Positions 8,072 through 18,004 of a stretch of 64,000 nt of DNA are shown here, piece by piece (the stretch's first letter is position 1; each line of letters starts with the position of its first letter). The translations under genes were made by a program, and so were the position numbers. A model generated the notes under the pieces. That model saw nothing but the letters and a program-made list of their open reading frames with translations, was not told the origin of the DNA and made no database searches. The stretch comes from Hymenobacter frigidus (GTDB taxonomy: Bacteria > Bacteroidota > Bacteroidia > Cytophagales > Hymenobacteraceae). The DNA lies in the NCBI RefSeq assembly GCF_014640435.1, contig NZ_BMGY01000019.1, positions 19,897 to 83,896 of the forward strand. Direction: 5' to 3'.

Positions 8072-10345
8072 ATGCTTCCACTCCTACGTTTCTGGTCCCG
8101 GCTTGCCCCGGGTTTTGTGGCTGCCTTGCTGGCGTTGAGCGCGTCGTCGGCCCAGGCCCAGACTTGTCCCGTGGCGGCGGCCTGCACCCCCGGCCGGGCC
8201 AGTAGCGCCCAGGCCAGTGCCTTCAACATGGGCATTCTCAACGTGACGGTGGGCAACAACCTCATCAACCGGAATTCGGTGGGCCAGTCGGAAGGCTACC
8301 AGGACCTGAGCTGCACCACCAACGCGGCCCTGGTGGTGGGCCAGAGCTACGCCATCAGCGTGCGCACCAATGCCAGTACGCCCGAAAACGTACGGGTCTG
8401 GATTGACTACAACAACGACGGCGCTTTTACGGGTAACAACGAGCTGGCCTTCAGCTCCAACAACGCCACGCTGCACACGGGTACCATTACGGCGCCCGCC
8501 ACGGCTGTGCTGGCAACCCGCCTGCGCCTGCGCGTTGCCGCTGATTACGGCCTGGGCACGGTGCCCACCTCGTGCTCCACGCCCGTGTACTCGCAGGATG
8601 AGGACTACAGCGTGACGCTTACTGCCAACGTGAGCCCGCCGGTAGCGGCCTTCACCACCAACGGCACTACCACCTGCTCGGGCTGCGTGCAATTCACCGA
8701 TGCCAGCCAGAATCTGCCCACGGCCTGGCTCTGGACGTTTGGCGATGGCACCACCAGCACCCTGCAAAACCCCAACCGCTGCTACACCACGGCCGGCACC
8801 TACGCCGTGACGCTACGCGCCACCAACGCCGCCGGCGTGAACACCAGCGCCGCCACCAGCATTATTTATAGCACTACGGTGCCGGTAGCGGCCAGCTGCT
8901 CGCCGCCCACCATCAACTTCTTCGCCAACTACGGCATCACGCGCTTCCGGCTAGGCACCATCGACAACACGTCGGCCGATGGCAGCGCCGGCTACCAGGA
9001 TTTCACCTGCCCGCAGCGCACCGACCTGACGGTAGGCGTGAACTACACCATGACCATCACCACGGGTGGCGTGAACCCGCACGACATTCGGGTGTACCTC
9101 GATAAGGACAATAACGGCATCCTGACCACCGCTGAGCAGGTATACCAGAGCCTGGGTACCCCCTCCCCCGGAGCCACCGCCACCCTGAATCTGCCCGCGG
9201 GTGCGGTGCTGAACCTGCCCTTACGCCTGCGCGTGGTGGCCGATGCCGTGGGTAACCCCCCCGGCCCCTGCACCAGCCCCGTGAGCGGCCAGGTGGAAGA
9301 CTATACGGTGGTGCTGCGGCCCAACACCACGCCTCCCGTGGTCAGCTTCACGACCAATTACGTACCCGGCAACTGTGTGAACCCCATTCGGTTCACCGAC
9401 ACCAGCCAGAACCTGCCCACATCGTGGCTGTGGAACTTTGGTGATGGCACCACCAGTACCCTGCAAAACCCGCTGCACACGTACGCGGCCACGGGTACCT
9501 TTTCCATTACCCTCACGGCTAGCAATGCCAATGGCTCGGCCGCCATCACCCGGCTCAATGTGGTGAGCGTGACGGTACCCTGCCTTAGTTACTGCGCTTC
9601 GAACGGCACGGGCGGCATCGGGCCGGGCGGCACCCAACAGGCCAGCCCGTTCTTCATCACCAACGTGAGCGTATCCAATGGCCAACCGGCCTACAACAAC
9701 TTCAGCAACGTGGCGGCTGGTGGCTACGCCAACTACACCACGCTGCCCGTTACCATCAACAGCGGCCAGCTGATAAACCTGACGGTCGTTTCGAACCTGA
9801 ACATCGTGCACCGCACGGCCGTGTGGGTCGATGTTAACATAAACGGGGTGTTTGAAACCAGCGAGCTGCTGACCAACGGCGTGACGAATGCCGGACCGAA
9901 CGCCGCTACGTTTGCCACCAGCTTCACGGTTCCCGCGGGCGCGGGGGGGCTCAATACCCGCATGCGCATCCTGGCCGTGGCCAACACCAATGCTGCGCCC
10001 TCGCCCTGCGCCGTGAACGTGCTAAATGCCGAGGTAGAGGACTACCAGCTGATTGTGCGCCCGCTGGCCACCCTGGCGGCCCAGGCGCTGCCCGCGCTCA
10101 GCCTGTTCCCCAACCCCACCCTGGACGGCCGGTTGCGCCTGCGCCTGCCCGACGCGGCCGCCGCGGGCACCTACCGCGCCGAAGTGCAAAACGTGTTGGG
10201 TGCCACCGTACTACGCACCATCCTGCGCCTGGGCCCCGCCGCCGATGCTGAGCTGGACCTGAGCGCCCTGGCCCCGGGCGTGTACGTGCTGCGCCTGCGC
10301 GACGCCAAGGGCCAACTGGCGCTGCGCCGCGTGGTGCGCGAATAA
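8072..10345 (+). CDS. T9SS-exported GEVED/PKD surface protein
   Basis: A 757-residue secreted protein; ATG at 8072 gives a clean signal peptide (to about SSAQAQ), whereas the TTG at 8021 adds an unlikely leader. Three GEVED-type modules are visible, each with a calcium-type DYNNDG or DKDNNG motif and ending in EDY (about residues 30-195, 285-435 and 510-665). They alternate with two PKD domains carrying WxFGDGTTSTLQNP. The last 80 residues are a T9SS type A sorting domain (LSLFPNPTLDGRLRL through PGVYVLRLRD). It should be secreted across the outer membrane and anchored or released. The function is probably adhesion or scaffold. It precedes another T9SS cargo gene on the same strand. Confidence 0.9.
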   Translation: MLPLLRFWSRLAPGFVAALLALSASSAQAQTCPVAAACTPGRASSAQASAFNMGILNVTVGNNLINRNSVGQSEGYQDLSCTTNAALVVGQSYAISVRTNASTPENVRVWIDYNNDGAFTGNNELAFSSNNATLHTGTITAPATAVLATRLRLRVAADYGLGTVPTSCSTPVYSQDEDYSVTLTANVSPPVAAFTTNGTTTCSGCVQFTDASQNLPTAWLWTFGDGTTSTLQNPNRCYTTAGTYAVTLRATNAAGVNTSAATSIIYSTTVPVAASCSPPTINFFANYGITRFRLGTIDNTSADGSAGYQDFTCPQRTDLTVGVNYTMTITTGGVNPHDIRVYLDKDNNGILTTAEQVYQSLGTPSPGATATLNLPAGAVLNLPLRLRVVADAVGNPPGPCTSPVSGQVEDYTVVLRPNTTPPVVSFTTNYVPGNCVNPIRFTDTSQNLPTSWLWNFGDGTTSTLQNPLHTYAATGTFSITLTASNANGSAAITRLNVVSVTVPCLSYCASNGTGGIGPGGTQQASPFFITNVSVSNGQPAYNNFSNVAAGGYANYTTLPVTINSGQLINLTVVSNLNIVHRTAVWVDVNINGVFETSELLTNGVTNAGPNAATFATSFTVPAGAGGLNTRMRILAVANTNAAPSPCAVNVLNAEVEDYQLIVRPLATLAAQALPALSLFPNPTLDGRLRLRLPDAAAAGTYRAEVQNVLGATVLRTILRLGPAADAELDLSALAPGVYVLRLRDAKGQLALRRVVRE

Positions 10346-10378
10346 ACCCCCGGTGTTTTCCAGCAGCAACGATAATGA

Positions 10379-10430
10379 TTGGTGATTAAGCAGCAAACGG
10401 CCAACCCGCCTGGTGCTGCTTAATCACCAA
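10379..10430. terminator. 17-bp-arm hairpin after the GEVED/PKD gene
   Basis: Perfect arms TTGGTGATTAAGCAGCA (10379-10395) and its complement (10414-10430) around an 18-nt loop. It lies 33 nt after the stop codon of the GEVED/PKD gene. There is no T-run directly after it on the plus strand, so termination is likely but not certain. Confidence 0.6.
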
Positions 10431-10511
10431 TTGAATTGTCCTTCGCCATTGGGTTAAAACTTAAACCTTCTGATTTCCACAACTGATAAATTCCTGCCCT
10501 TTACTTTTTTT

Positions 10512-13500
10512 ATGTCACAACCCTTACTTCGACGCTTTTACGGGTCGCTTCTGCTGTTGGTCCTGCTGGTGCTGGGCGCACGGCCGGCGCAGGCATCCCA
10601 CTTCCTCGGTGGCGAGATGAACTACCGGTACCTCGATGCCAATGGCCCGGTTGGCAATCCGTTCCGCTACGAAATCACGGTCACAGTTTACATCAACGCC
10701 CTGCCAGGTACGCCCGGCCAGCCGGTGCGGAACCAAAACATTTTCGTATTCAACCGCACCACCGGAGCACGCACGAACGTGAACCTGACCGGAACGATTT
10801 CGCCCGTCATCACCGGGCCAAAAATCCCGGCGGGCTGCAGCATTGTGCCCCCCAACCAACCCTTCGTCATCAATCGCTTCGTGGGCACGGTCAACCTGCC
10901 GGTTTCTTTTGATGGCTACTACGCCGTGTTTTCGGTGGCGGCACGCAACGCCGGCATTGCCAACCTCGCCAATTCGGACAGCCAACCCCTGACGCTGTAC
11001 GTGAGCATGGCCCCGCCGCTGATTCCGAACCGCTCGCCGGTATTCTCCGATACGGCCGTGGCCATCGTGTGCCAGAACGACACCACCATTTCCCTCAACA
11101 ACGCCTTCGACCCGGACGGCGACCGGCTGGTGTACTCGTTTGGGGCTCCCTTTGGCACCTCGCCCAATAACTTCACCGCCTTTCCTCCCCTACCCAACAC
11201 CATTCCTTACCGGTCGACGAACTTCAGCGCGGCGGCTCCGTTTGGAACCGGGCCCGGCAACTTCGCTACCATCAATGCCAGTACCGGCATTGCCAAGTAC
11301 GGGGCCACGTCCATCGGCCAGTACGTGGTGGCCGTAGATGTGTCCGAGTACCGCAACATCAACGGCAACGAGGTGCTTATTGGCACCACCCGCCGCGACT
11401 TGCAGCTGCTGGTTACGACCTGCCCGCCCACGCCGCCGCCCGTGCTGCCGCCGGCCCTGACCATGCCCCGCGACTACACCATAGAAGAAGGCCAGTCGCT
11501 GAGCATTGCACTATCGGCCTCCCAGGCCAGCGGCAACCACCCGCTGGTACTCACCCTGAACAGCGCCTTGCTGGACGGCAGCGGGCCATTCAACACTACT
11601 TTCAACGGCAGCACCGGCACCGTGCAGCCCGGCAACCTCACCGGTACGGCCTCGGTTTCAGGCGTGAACACGGTGTCGGGCACGTTCGTGTTCAACTCCG
11701 CCTGCGGCAATGCCCGCACCGCACCCTACGACCTGGGCGTGACCGTGAAGGACAACGGCTGCGGCGGCAAGCAGGTTTCCGACATCTTCCGCATCACCGT
11801 GCGGCGGGCTTTGGGGCCCAACGCCATCAATGGCCCGGCCCTGGTGTGCGACCCGGCCACGGTGCGCACCTACACGGCCGCCGGCCCGGTACCGGCCTCG
11901 TACAATTGGCGCGCAGTGGGCGGCGCCATCACCAGCGGCCAGGGCACCAGCACAGTGCAGGTAACCTGGGGCAATGCCAACACCACCGGCACGCTGGTCC
12001 TGAAAGGCATTTCGTCGCGCGGCTGCCCCACCGACTCGGTGCTGAAAACCGTTGACATCCGCCCCCTGCCCCCGCTCACCGTCACGCCCGCAGCCACCAG
12101 CATTTGCCAGGGCACGTCGACCACGCTGAGCGTGAGCGGCGGCCAGGCAGGCCTTACCTACGCCTGGACTGGCGGCGGCATCAGCTCGACCACCACGACG
12201 GTGACGGTATCGCCTACGACAACGACGACCTATACCATAACGGGCTCCGACGGCACCTGCACCACTTCGGCCACCGTAACCGTGACCGTGACGCCCCCGC
12301 CCGTGGCCAATGCCGGCCCCGACCGCAGCGTGTGTCCCGGCGTGACGTCCACACTCCTCGGCATGCCCCCGGTAGCCGGCCTCACCTACGCCTGGAGCCC
12401 GGCCACGGGCCTGAGCAGCACCACCGTGGCGCAGCCCACCGTGACCCTGCCCAACGCCACCGGAGCTCCCATTGTGCTGAAATACGCCCTCACGGCCAGC
12501 TCGGGCGTAAATTGCCTGAGCATTGATTCCGTATTCGTCACGGTGAATCCAGCGGCCATTGCCAATGCCGGCCCGGCCCGCGCAACCTGTGCGGGGGTGG
12601 CTTCAGTTGCCTTGGGCACGCCCGCCCTGCCGGGTTACACCTATAGCTGGAGCCCCGCCATCGGCTTGAGCAGCACCAACGCCGCCCAGCCCACCGCCAC
12701 GCTGCCTAACACCACGGGCACGGACATCACCACTAGCTACACCCTGACCGCCACCAGCCCCCAAGGTTGCACGGCCACGTCGACGGTGATTCTCACGGTG
12801 AATCCGGCCGCCGTGGCCACGCCCGGCCCCGGCATCAGCTTCTGCTCGGGCACGGTTTCGGCCCCACTGGGCGGCACGGCCGTACCCGGCACCACGTATA
12901 GCTGGAGCCCGACTACTGGACTGAGCAACCCCACCATCCTGAACCCGACGGTGACCGGCACCAACACCACCGGCGCGCCCATCATCGTGACCTACACCCT
13001 CACGGCTACCACGGCCAACGGCTGCGTGGTCACCGCCACCGTGGACGTGACCATCAACCCGGCCGCCGTAGCCGATGCCGGCGCGGCGCGCGCCACCTGC
13101 TCGAACGTGGGCGTCGTTATCGGCGGCACGCCGGTAGCCGGCACCACCTACGCCTGGAGCCCGGCCCTCGGCCTGAGCAGCACCACTGGTCTGAACCCGA
13201 CCCTGACGCTGCCCAACCTCACGGGCGCGCCCATCATCGTTACCTACACCCTGACGGCTACCACGGCCAACGGCTGCGTAGCCACTGGCACAGTCGCGGT
13301 GACCATCAACCCGGCGGCCGTAGCCCAGGCTGGTCCCGATAAAACGACTTGCTCGAACGTGGGCGTAGTCATTGGCTCGGGTACGCCGATAGCTGGCACC
13401 ACCTACGCCTGGAGCCCAACCCTCGGCCTGAGCAGCAGCACGTCGCTGACTCCAACCGTGACGCTGTCCAACCTGACCAGCGCCGCCGTCACGCAGCAAT

Positions 13501-16007
13501 ACATTCTGCTGGCCACCACGGCCAACGGCTGCTTCCAGCGCGATACCGTAGTCGTGACCATCAACCCGGCCGCTGTGGCCGTGGCGGGTGCCAGCCGCGC
13601 CGTGTGCTCGGGCCTGAGCGTGATGCTGGGCGCGGCCCCGGTAACTGGCTACACCTATAGCTGGAGCCCGGCCACCGGCTTGAGCAGCGCCACCGTGGCC
13701 AACCCCACCTTCACGCTCACCAACACCACCGCCACGCCCAACCCCATCGTGTACACCCTCACGGCCACTACCGCCAACGGCTGCGTGAGCACCGGCACCG
13801 TGACCGTGACCGTGAATCCCGCCGCCGTGGCCGAAGCCGGCCCCGACCAAGCCGTTTGCGACCGCAAGCAGCTAACTCTGGGGGCTCCTATTCGCGCCGG
13901 CTACACCTACAGCTGGAGCCCCGCCACCAATCTGAGCAGCGCCAACGCCGCCCAGCCGGTCTTCACCGGCGTGAATGCCACGGCCGCCCCGCTCACCCTT
14001 ATCTACACCCTCACGGCCACCACGGCCAGCGGCTGCGTGAGCACTGATGTCGTGACCGTGACCGTGAACCCGCGCCCGGCGGCGGAGGCCATCACCGGCC
14101 CGGCGTCGGTGTGCCCCACCGTTACGGGCCTCGCTTACTCGGTGCCTACGCCCGCAGCCGCAGCTTATACCTGGCTGATTAGCGGCGGCACCATTGTCAG
14201 CGGCCAGGGCACTCCGGCCATCACCGTGAACTGGGGCGTGGCCACCACCAGCGCGTTCATCAAGGTGTTCCGCCTCAATGCTCAGGGCTGTTCTTCGGAT
14301 ACTACCACGCTGCCCATCGTCATCAACCAGCGCCTGCAAACGGTGCGCCCCACCGGCCCCGGCGACATCTTGGCCGTGGCCCCCGTGCCCACCTCGGTGT
14401 GTCAGGCCGATGGTCCGTACATCTACCGCAGCGGCGTGTTCTCCAACGGGTCCAGCTACTCGTGGGTCATCAGCGGCGGCACGCAGGTGAGCTCCTTCCA
14501 GAACACGGTGACCGTGAACTGGGACCCGGTGACGGTCGCTACCACCCGTACCATTGTGGTGACGGAAACGAGCAACCCGGCCGGTGGTATCTGCCGCGGC
14601 ACTTCCACTCCGCTGCAAGTACTGGTCAATCCTTCACCGCTCACCACCCTCGCCATCACCAGCCCGGTGCGCGTGTGCCAGGGCAGCGGCCCCGTCACGG
14701 TGAGCCTGCCCGGCGGCTTCGCCGGCTCCACTTACGTGTTTCAGCTGAACGGCACCCCGCTGGCCGGTACCGGCAACAGCCGCACCATTGCCACGCTGCC
14801 CGCCCCCGGCACCTACACCCTTACGGCGCAGGAAACCACGGCCGGCCCCGCCAGCTGCGTGGGCCCGGTGTATACCGTGCCCTTCACCGTGAACCCGCTG
14901 CCCACGGCCCCTACCATCACAGGCTCGGGCTTTGTGTGCAACACCGCCACGCCGCAGCAGTACGCCATTGCCAACCCCGCGCTGGGTGCCAGCTACCTCT
15001 GGACGGTGATGGGCGGCACCGTTACGGCCGGCGGCACCAGCAGCCAGGTCACGGTACTATTCAACGCCACCGGCCCCTACTCGGTGAGCGCCGCCGAAAT
15101 CAGTGCCCCGCCGGCTTCGTGCACGGGCCCGGCCGCTACCCGCACCATCGTGTTGGATAACCCCACCATCGCCCTGACTAATGCTTCGGTGGATGCCACC
15201 AGCAACAACCGCGTTGTCCTCACCCTGACCGCTCCCAACAGCAGCAGCACCCCCAACCCCGTGCAGATTCAGCGGCGCGTGGCGGCCACTGGCAGCTTTG
15301 TGACAGTAGGCACGGTCGCCGCTTCGGCCACTACCTACACCGATAACAACGCGGTGGATGCCTCGGCCAACTCCTACGAGTACCGCCTGAACCTCACCAA
15401 CGGCTGCGGCACGCTGCTGACCAGCAGCACTGCCCAGACCATCCGGCTGGTGGCTACCAACGCCGGCACCACCGGCACCGGCGGCTTCGACCAGGGCAAA
15501 ACCACCCTCACCTGGAACGCCTACGTGGGCTTCCCGGTAGTCGAGTACCAAATCTTCCGCCGTACCGATGCCGGCACGCCGGAGCTGGTGGGCAAGGTAT
15601 CTGCTGGCAGCCCCCTGCAAGCCGTGGTGAATAATGCCGCCACGGGCTCCGTCTCCGGCGCGGGCTTCAGCCAGAACTTCCGGGTAGTGGCGGTGGGCAC
15701 CGGCACCACACCGCTGCGCTCGAACTCCAACGAAGCCAGCGTAAACTTTGCCAACGCCGTCCGGACCTACAACATCATCACGCCGAACAACGACGGCCGC
15801 AACGATGTACTGGTCATTGACAACATCCAGCTCTACCCCGGCAATGCCTTCACGGTGTTCAACCGCTGGGGCCGCGAGGTGTACAAAACCACCAACTACC
15901 AGAACAACTGGGGCGGCGACGCCAACACTGCCCCCGGCAACTACTTCTACCTGCTGACCGTGCCCAACGGCCCCAGCATCAAAAACTGGTTCGAGGTGGT
16001 GAAATAG
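10512..16007 (+). CDS. Giant T9SS type B surface protein with seven tandem repeats
   Basis: An 1831-residue secreted protein with a signal peptide ending near QASHFLGG. The N-terminal half resembles large gliding-motility-associated proteins, with a cadherin-like DPDGDRLVYSF segment near residue 200. Residues about 598-1187 hold seven tandem modules of about 84 residues, each starting like VANAGPDRSVC and containing TYxWSPATGLSS and a closing TVNPAAV. PKD- and Ig-like modules and a fibronectin-like segment follow. The last 85 residues (NIITPNNDGRNDV, FNRWGREVY, then YFYLL) are the CHU_C/T9SS type B sorting domain. It should be a cell-surface adhesin or motility-related protein. A strong terminator follows 17 nt after the stop. 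Confidence 0.92.
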   Translation: MSQPLLRRFYGSLLLLVLLVLGARPAQASHFLGGEMNYRYLDANGPVGNPFRYEITVTVYINALPGTPGQPVRNQNIFVFNRTTGARTNVNLTGTISPVITGPKIPAGCSIVPPNQPFVINRFVGTVNLPVSFDGYYAVFSVAARNAGIANLANSDSQPLTLYVSMAPPLIPNRSPVFSDTAVAIVCQNDTTISLNNAFDPDGDRLVYSFGAPFGTSPNNFTAFPPLPNTIPYRSTNFSAAAPFGTGPGNFATINASTGIAKYGATSIGQYVVAVDVSEYRNINGNEVLIGTTRRDLQLLVTTCPPTPPPVLPPALTMPRDYTIEEGQSLSIALSASQASGNHPLVLTLNSALLDGSGPFNTTFNGSTGTVQPGNLTGTASVSGVNTVSGTFVFNSACGNARTAPYDLGVTVKDNGCGGKQVSDIFRITVRRALGPNAINGPALVCDPATVRTYTAAGPVPASYNWRAVGGAITSGQGTSTVQVTWGNANTTGTLVLKGISSRGCPTDSVLKTVDIRPLPPLTVTPAATSICQGTSTTLSVSGGQAGLTYAWTGGGISSTTTTVTVSPTTTTTYTITGSDGTCTTSATVTVTVTPPPVANAGPDRSVCPGVTSTLLGMPPVAGLTYAWSPATGLSSTTVAQPTVTLPNATGAPIVLKYALTASSGVNCLSIDSVFVTVNPAAIANAGPARATCAGVASVALGTPALPGYTYSWSPAIGLSSTNAAQPTATLPNTTGTDITTSYTLTATSPQGCTATSTVILTVNPAAVATPGPGISFCSGTVSAPLGGTAVPGTTYSWSPTTGLSNPTILNPTVTGTNTTGAPIIVTYTLTATTANGCVVTATVDVTINPAAVADAGAARATCSNVGVVIGGTPVAGTTYAWSPALGLSSTTGLNPTLTLPNLTGAPIIVTYTLTATTANGCVATGTVAVTINPAAVAQAGPDKTTCSNVGVVIGSGTPIAGTTYAWSPTLGLSSSTSLTPTVTLSNLTSAAVTQQYILLATTANGCFQRDTVVVTINPAAVAVAGASRAVCSGLSVMLGAAPVTGYTYSWSPATGLSSATVANPTFTLTNTTATPNPIVYTLTATTANGCVSTGTVTVTVNPAAVAEAGPDQAVCDRKQLTLGAPIRAGYTYSWSPATNLSSANAAQPVFTGVNATAAPLTLIYTLTATTASGCVSTDVVTVTVNPRPAAEAITGPASVCPTVTGLAYSVPTPAAAAYTWLISGGTIVSGQGTPAITVNWGVATTSAFIKVFRLNAQGCSSDTTTLPIVINQRLQTVRPTGPGDILAVAPVPTSVCQADGPYIYRSGVFSNGSSYSWVISGGTQVSSFQNTVTVNWDPVTVATTRTIVVTETSNPAGGICRGTSTPLQVLVNPSPLTTLAITSPVRVCQGSGPVTVSLPGGFAGSTYVFQLNGTPLAGTGNSRTIATLPAPGTYTLTAQETTAGPASCVGPVYTVPFTVNPLPTAPTITGSGFVCNTATPQQYAIANPALGASYLWTVMGGTVTAGGTSSQVTVLFNATGPYSVSAAEISAPPASCTGPAATRTIVLDNPTIALTNASVDATSNNRVVLTLTAPNSSSTPNPVQIQRRVAATGSFVTVGTVAASATTYTDNNAVDASANSYEYRLNLTNGCGTLLTSSTAQTIRLVATNAGTTGTGGFDQGKTTLTWNAYVGFPVVEYQIFRRTDAGTPELVGKVSAGSPLQAVVNNAATGSVSGAGFSQNFRVVAVGTGTTPLRSNSNEASVNFANAVRTYNIITPNNDGRNDVLVIDNIQLYPGNAFTVFNRWGREVYKTTNYQNNWGGDANTAPGNYFYLLTVPNGPSIKNWFEVVK
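12302..14073 (+). repeat. Seven tandem ~252-bp coding repeats
   Basis: Repeat units begin near 12302, 12556, 12813, 13069, 13319, 13576 and 13827, so spacing is 250-257 bp. Each begins with codons for (V/I)A-x-(A/P)G and encodes one domain of about 84 residues. The first Cys of each unit follows 6-7 residues later and a second, in NGC or SGC, lies near the unit end, suggesting a disulfide. DNA similarity between units is high enough to allow copy-number change. Confidence 0.85.
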
Positions 16008-16023
16008 CCCGCCTTCCCCATTC

Positions 16024-16061
16024 AAACAAAGGCCTCCCGGTACCGGGAGGCCTTTTTTGTT
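16024..16061 (+). terminator. Strong rho-independent terminator
   Basis: Perfect palindrome GGCCTCCCGGTACCGGGAGG plus CC (16031-16052) followed by a T-run, extended by AAACAAA on one side and TTTGTTT on the other. It sits 17 nt after the type B surface protein gene and would end its transcript. Confidence 0.9.
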
Positions 16062-16113
16062 TCAAAAGTCCCTCCCCACCGCCACGCAGCCGCCCCCCAT
16101 CCACGCCAGACCG

Positions 16114-16153
16114 GTGCCCCCTCTTTTTTGGAGAGGGGGTCAGGGGGTGAGGT
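16114..16153. repeat. CCCCTCTCC-type single arm (family B, copy 2)
   Basis: One arm only: GTGCCCCCTCTTTTTTGGAG followed by AGGGGGTCAGGGGGTGAGG. It matches the arms at 2209-2345 and 57298-57423. It sits just before a TACCTTTG box (16164-16171) that fits the -7 element of Bacteroidota promoters for rlmD, although no good -33 TTG is placed correctly. Confidence 0.7.
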
Positions 16154-16179
16154 GCCCCCGCCCTACCTTTGCTTCACAT

Positions 16180-17592
16180 ATGAGCCGAGCCAAAAATATC
16201 CCCGCCGAGTTACTCCGCAACGTTAAAATTCAGGACATGGTGGCCGAAGGCAAATGCCTCGTTCGCGTCGAAAATCTCGTCATCTTCGTGTCCCAGGTCG
16301 CCCCCGGCGACGTCGTAGACCTGCGCGTCACCAAAGCCAAGAAGAGCTTTCTCGAAGCCGTGCCCATCAAGTTTCACGAGTACTCCGAACTGCGCACCAC
16401 ACCGTTCTGCCAGCATTTTGGTACCTGCGGCGGCTGCAAGTGGCAGCACCTCACCTACGACGCCCAACTGCACTATAAGCAGCAGCAGGTAGTCGACCAG
16501 CTCACCCGCATCGGCAAAGTGGAGCTGCCCGAAATCCGCCAAATTCTGCCCTCTCCCCAGCGCACCTACTACCGCAACAAGCTCGAATACACGTTCAGTG
16601 ACAACGGCTGGCTCACCACCGAGCAGATAAACGACGATACCACGCAGTACAACCGCGAAGTTGTCGGCTTCCACACCCCCGCCCGCTTCGACAAGATTAT
16701 CGACGTGGAGCACTGCTGGCTCCAGGCCGAGCCGAGCAACGAAATCCGCCTCTTCATCCGCGCCTACGCCCACGAGCACAAGCTGGCTTTCAACAACCTC
16801 GTGCGCCAAACCGGCCTGCTCCGCAACCTCATCATCCGCACCGCTCAAAGCACCGGCGAAATCATGGTGATTCTGCAGTGCTACCACGCCGACGACGCCA
16901 TCGCGCCCCTGCTCGACGCCCTGCTGGCCAAGTTCCCCGGCATCACCTCCCTCAACTACGTCCTCAACAACAAGGGCAACGAAACTTTCAACGACCTCGA
17001 CGTGGTCACTTACCACGGCAAGCCCTACATCGAGGAAGATATGGAAGGCCTGCGCTTCCGCATCGGCCCCAAGTCCTTCTACCAAACCAACTCCGAAGGG
17101 GCCCACCAGCTCTACAAAGTCGCCCGCGACTTCGCCGGACTCACCGGCAACGAGCTAGTATACGACCTCTACACCGGGGCCGGCACCATCGCCAGCTTCG
17201 TGGCGGCCCAGGCGCGCAAAGTCATCGGCGTCGAATACGTGGACCAGGCCGTGGCCGACGCCCACGTCAACGCCGAAATCAACAATATCACCAACACCGA
17301 GTTCTACGCCGGCGACATGAAGGACGTGCTCACTGCCGAATTCACCGCCCACCACGGCCGCCCCGACGTCCTCATCACCGACCCGCCCCGCGCCGGCATG
17401 CACCCCGACGTAGTGGCCCGCCTCCTGGAGCTGCGCGCCCCCCGCATCGTCTACATCAGCTGCAACCCCGGCACCCAGGCCCGCGACCTAGAACTGCTCG
17501 ACCCCGCGTATCGGGTGACGCGCGTGCAGCCCGTGGATATGTTCCCGCATACCCACCATGTGGAAAATGTGGTGCTGCTGGAGTTGAAGTAG
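16180..17592 (+). CDS. rlmD: 23S rRNA (uracil-C5)-methyltransferase RlmD
   Basis: A 470-residue class I methyltransferase of the RumA/TrmA family, which methylates uracil at C5 in 23S rRNA (U1939 in E. coli). An N-terminal TRAM-like segment (about 1-60) is followed by the iron-sulfur cluster Cys77-x5-Cys83-x2-Cys86 (FCQHFGTCGGCKW), with a fourth Cys in DVEHCWL. SAM binding is shown by VYDLYTGAGTIASF. The catalytic region has DPPRAGMHPDV and the nucleophile Cys in YISCNPGTQARDL. ATG 16180 fits the family start; the longer frame upstream would run through a repeat. An -7-like TACCTTTG lies only 9 nt before the start, so the leader would be very short. Confidence 0.93.
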   Translation: MSRAKNIPAELLRNVKIQDMVAEGKCLVRVENLVIFVSQVAPGDVVDLRVTKAKKSFLEAVPIKFHEYSELRTTPFCQHFGTCGGCKWQHLTYDAQLHYKQQQVVDQLTRIGKVELPEIRQILPSPQRTYYRNKLEYTFSDNGWLTTEQINDDTTQYNREVVGFHTPARFDKIIDVEHCWLQAEPSNEIRLFIRAYAHEHKLAFNNLVRQTGLLRNLIIRTAQSTGEIMVILQCYHADDAIAPLLDALLAKFPGITSLNYVLNNKGNETFNDLDVVTYHGKPYIEEDMEGLRFRIGPKSFYQTNSEGAHQLYKVARDFAGLTGNELVYDLYTGAGTIASFVAAQARKVIGVEYVDQAVADAHVNAEINNITNTEFYAGDMKDVLTAEFTAHHGRPDVLITDPPRAGMHPDVVARLLELRAPRIVYISCNPGTQARDLELLDPAYRVTRVQPVDMFPHTHHVENVVLLELK

Positions 17593-17603
17593 CTTCTGAA
17601 ATT

Positions 17604-18002
17604 ATGGCTGAAGAAAATAGTTATAAACCGCAAATTATATGGCAAGGAATGCCTGTTGGCATATTTAATAATCCCCACCCCGACATGTGGTATTTAGAAG
17701 GACCTTGGATAAGCAATAATTCTAAAGCGGCTAATGATTTTGAATCTATGGCCAAAAGCCTCAATACTACAGCAGTTTTCAACGATTTGAGTAAAGGAAT
17801 TATAGCCTTTTTAGTCAGCGAAAATGGCGAAAAACCTATCCGAGTTTCTGTTATCAGTTTATCTGATAATATGTTATTTACTCGCTATAACCTTGTTACT
17901 GAATCCTCACAATTGAAGCCAGAAATACCATCAAATTCTGCGGATTCACTGCTCTCAAAAATGCGCGCTATATGGCGTATAATCTTTAATAAGAAGTTTT
18001 GA
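17604..18002 (+). CDS. AT-rich hypothetical protein
   Basis: 132 residues starting at ATG 17604, 11 nt after rlmD. I do not recognise the family. It is soluble, has no signal peptide, and ends in a basic, hydrophobic tail (MRAIWRIIFNKKF). Its base composition is strikingly AT-rich compared with rlmD before it and the gene after it, which suggests recent acquisition. It ends in TGA two bases before the next start codon, so the two are probably translated together. Confidence 0.7.
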   Translation: MAEENSYKPQIIWQGMPVGIFNNPHPDMWYLEGPWISNNSKAANDFESMAKSLNTTAVFNDLSKGIIAFLVSENGEKPIRVSVISLSDNMLFTRYNLVTESSQLKPEIPSNSADSLLSKMRAIWRIIFNKKF

Positions 18003-18004
18003 TA

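Noticed and set aside
12603..13850. A 415-codon minus-strand frame with repeats
   Set aside because: It mirrors the tandem repeats of the surface protein on the plus strand and is rich in Gly, His and Arg, typical of an antisense shadow.
12302..14073. CRISPR-like regular repeats
   Set aside because: Units of about 250 bp in frame inside a gene encode protein modules; there are no short repeats with unique spacers.
16164..16171. Complete promoter for rlmD at TACCTTTG
   Set aside because: The -7 box is good, but no TTG lies about 19 nt upstream; listed only as a hint in the gene entry.
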